Below are positions 29,813-30,717 of a DNA stretch of 30,717 nucleotides, piece after piece; position 1 is the first letter of the stretch; the number at the start of each line of letters is the position of its first letter. The notes below the pieces were generated by a model. That model worked only from the letters and a program-made list of their open reading frames with translations, was not told the origin of the DNA and made no database searches. This DNA comes from Chara braunii (lineage: Eukaryota; Streptophyta; Charophyceae; Charales; Characeae): contig BFEA01000923.1 in assembly GCA_003427395.1 (NCBI GenBank), positions 226,533 through 257,249 on the forward strand. Reading direction: 5' to 3'. Position numbers and translations under genes: made by a program.

Positions 29813-30011
29813 GTTTGCCACAGATGTTTCAGATTTTAAAAAAAGGGGTGAGTACGTTTATGTCACCTTTGAGTATCGAATGGGCAAAAAAAACACGCGT
29901 CGGCAAAGAAAACCGCACCGAGTTTGAAAAGGCAACGGAAGTACCGACGACCGTGGTGTCAGACCGGGTGTCATATTTACAGGGGTAGGCCGTGGTGTTA
30001 GAGGGGAAAAC

Positions 30012-30172
30012 AAAAAAAAAAAAAAAGCCCAACGGATACTTTTGGACCGAAATCGCTCATTTAGAGTTGGAGCGTGGTTTCTTTGCCAGCGCGTGTTTTT
30101 TTTGCCTTTAGGGTTTCAAAACATGCCGCGTCCGCCGTTATTTCTATAAAAAAAAAAGAAAAAAAAAAAGAA
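30012..30172 (+). repeat. Two poly-A tracts
   Basis: An A15 run at 30012-30026 and an A-rich run with single Gs at 30148-30172 flank an unremarkable 120 bp. They could be retroposed tails or simple repeats. Confidence 0.7.
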
Positions 30173-30196
30173 GCATCTGAACGAACTTTCAAAGCT

Positions 30197-30208
30197 AAGG
30201 GGGAGGAA
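30197..30208 (+). promoter_or_regulatory. Polypurine tract next to LTR start
   Basis: AAGGGGGAGGAA is directly followed by TG at 30209, the usual polypurine tract and LTR 5' boundary arrangement used to prime plus-strand DNA in LTR retrotransposons. Confidence 0.55.
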
Positions 30209-30717
30209 TGTGAGGAATGTGTCCTCATGGGGCCCTAACCAACATGCACATGTTCAGGACTATGGCCCCCAGCAAGCCTTGTGCCCGCCCTAAGTGAAGG
30301 TAGGCCTGAATATCCACGAGAGGCCCTTATCTCAGCATTTTCCAATGTGGGTATCAGACAGTTGCTGCACGCCAGTTGGTTGAAGTGCAACCTGGGCCTC
30401 ACCCTGGGCTCTTTCCAGAAGCAGCAGCTGTGCCAAGCAGCTGTGCCCAGGGCTCAGGTGGCTGCACCCTGGGCGCACACAGTGTGAGGCCGACACATCA
30501 CAAAGTGGCCGCGGGCCAATGAGAATGTAGCATTGTGAAGAGACAAGTATCACCATAGCCCTAGGAAACAACAATCACCAATATCTGTATTGTATGTTGT
30601 ACCAATGGGACGCTGGACCCAGTTTCCAGCAGGTGCCGCTCCCCACCTATAGATGGAGCAGCCCGACAGATAAGACCTCAATTCTGACGGTTCTCTTACC
30701 ACCGCGAGGATAGAGGG
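30209..30717 (+). mobile_element. Probable LTR, running off the window end
   Basis: It begins TGTGAGGAATGTG after a polypurine tract and has no coding frame. It includes the promoter-like block at 30606-30655 (copy 2 of the 29701 block), with CTATAGATGG in place of a clear TATA. It also contains the tandem word CAGCTGTGCC at about 30425-30447. The other end lies outside the window, so neither the length nor the terminal CA can be seen. Confidence 0.5.
30606..30670 (+). repeat. LTR-like core promoter block, copy 2
   Basis: This is the direct repeat of 29701-29765 at a distance of 905 bp. About four in five bases agree over the first 50, then the copies diverge. The divergence implies related but separately inserted elements, not one LTR pair. 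Confidence 0.7.

Overview
The window reads as nuclear DNA of a repeat-rich eukaryote, most likely a streptophyte alga or early-diverging plant. The style of the Ty3/gypsy polyproteins, a chromodomain fused to an integrase, and pyrimidine-tract/AG acceptor-like sites all point that way. A Chara-like charophyte is my best guess, from memory of the protein style only. I see no intact protein gene, no rRNA, no tRNA and no prokaryotic organisation. Almost everything recognisable is decayed mobile-element coding sequence, structured repeats or low-complexity DNA.

Layout. Positions 1-590: a GT microsatellite, a near-perfect ~190-bp foldback hairpin, and a minus-strand Ty3/gypsy RNase H fragment. Positions 595-6145: a 5'-truncated plus-strand Ty3/gypsy element in canonical order (gag tail, protease, RT, RNase H, integrase), with many stops and frame changes. 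Its protease is interrupted by a 462-bp foldback repeat insertion. Positions 6146-8835: a short LTR/leader-like spacer, then a second gag with a CCHC knuckle and no pol behind it. Positions 8836-15650: mostly unrecognised sequence with small hairpins, a diverged ~250-bp direct repeat and two weak minus-strand ORFs. Positions 15650-17230: a higher-order array of about 24 hairpins. The loop (CATAAGTTG core) is almost invariant while the stems vary in a pairing-preserving way. This is the most unusual object in the window. Positions 18260-20678: a decayed plus-strand gene ending in a Ulp1/C48 SUMO-protease-like domain. Positions 21255-21800: a three-copy ~226-bp tandem repeat. Positions 22329-27063: a convergent minus-strand pseudogene of about 1,570 codons with internal repeats and a product I do not recognise. 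Positions 27085-28980: a chromovirus integrase C-terminus plus chromodomain, an LTR/PBS-like spacer and a decayed unknown ORF. Positions 29400-30717: LTR-like promoter segments, including a polypurine tract followed by a probable LTR start at 30209.

How the parts relate. The window is best read as nested and abutting transposon remains. Pol-spacer-gag order occurs twice, as expected of head-to-tail elements sharing an LTR. Many in-frame stops look like TGG to TGA, CAA/CAG to TAA/TAG or CGA to TGA changes, consistent with C-to-T decay of methylated repeats. The Ulp1-like gene and the long minus-strand pseudogene converge on 20.7-21.8 kb and might be two genes of one DNA transposon. That link is inference only.
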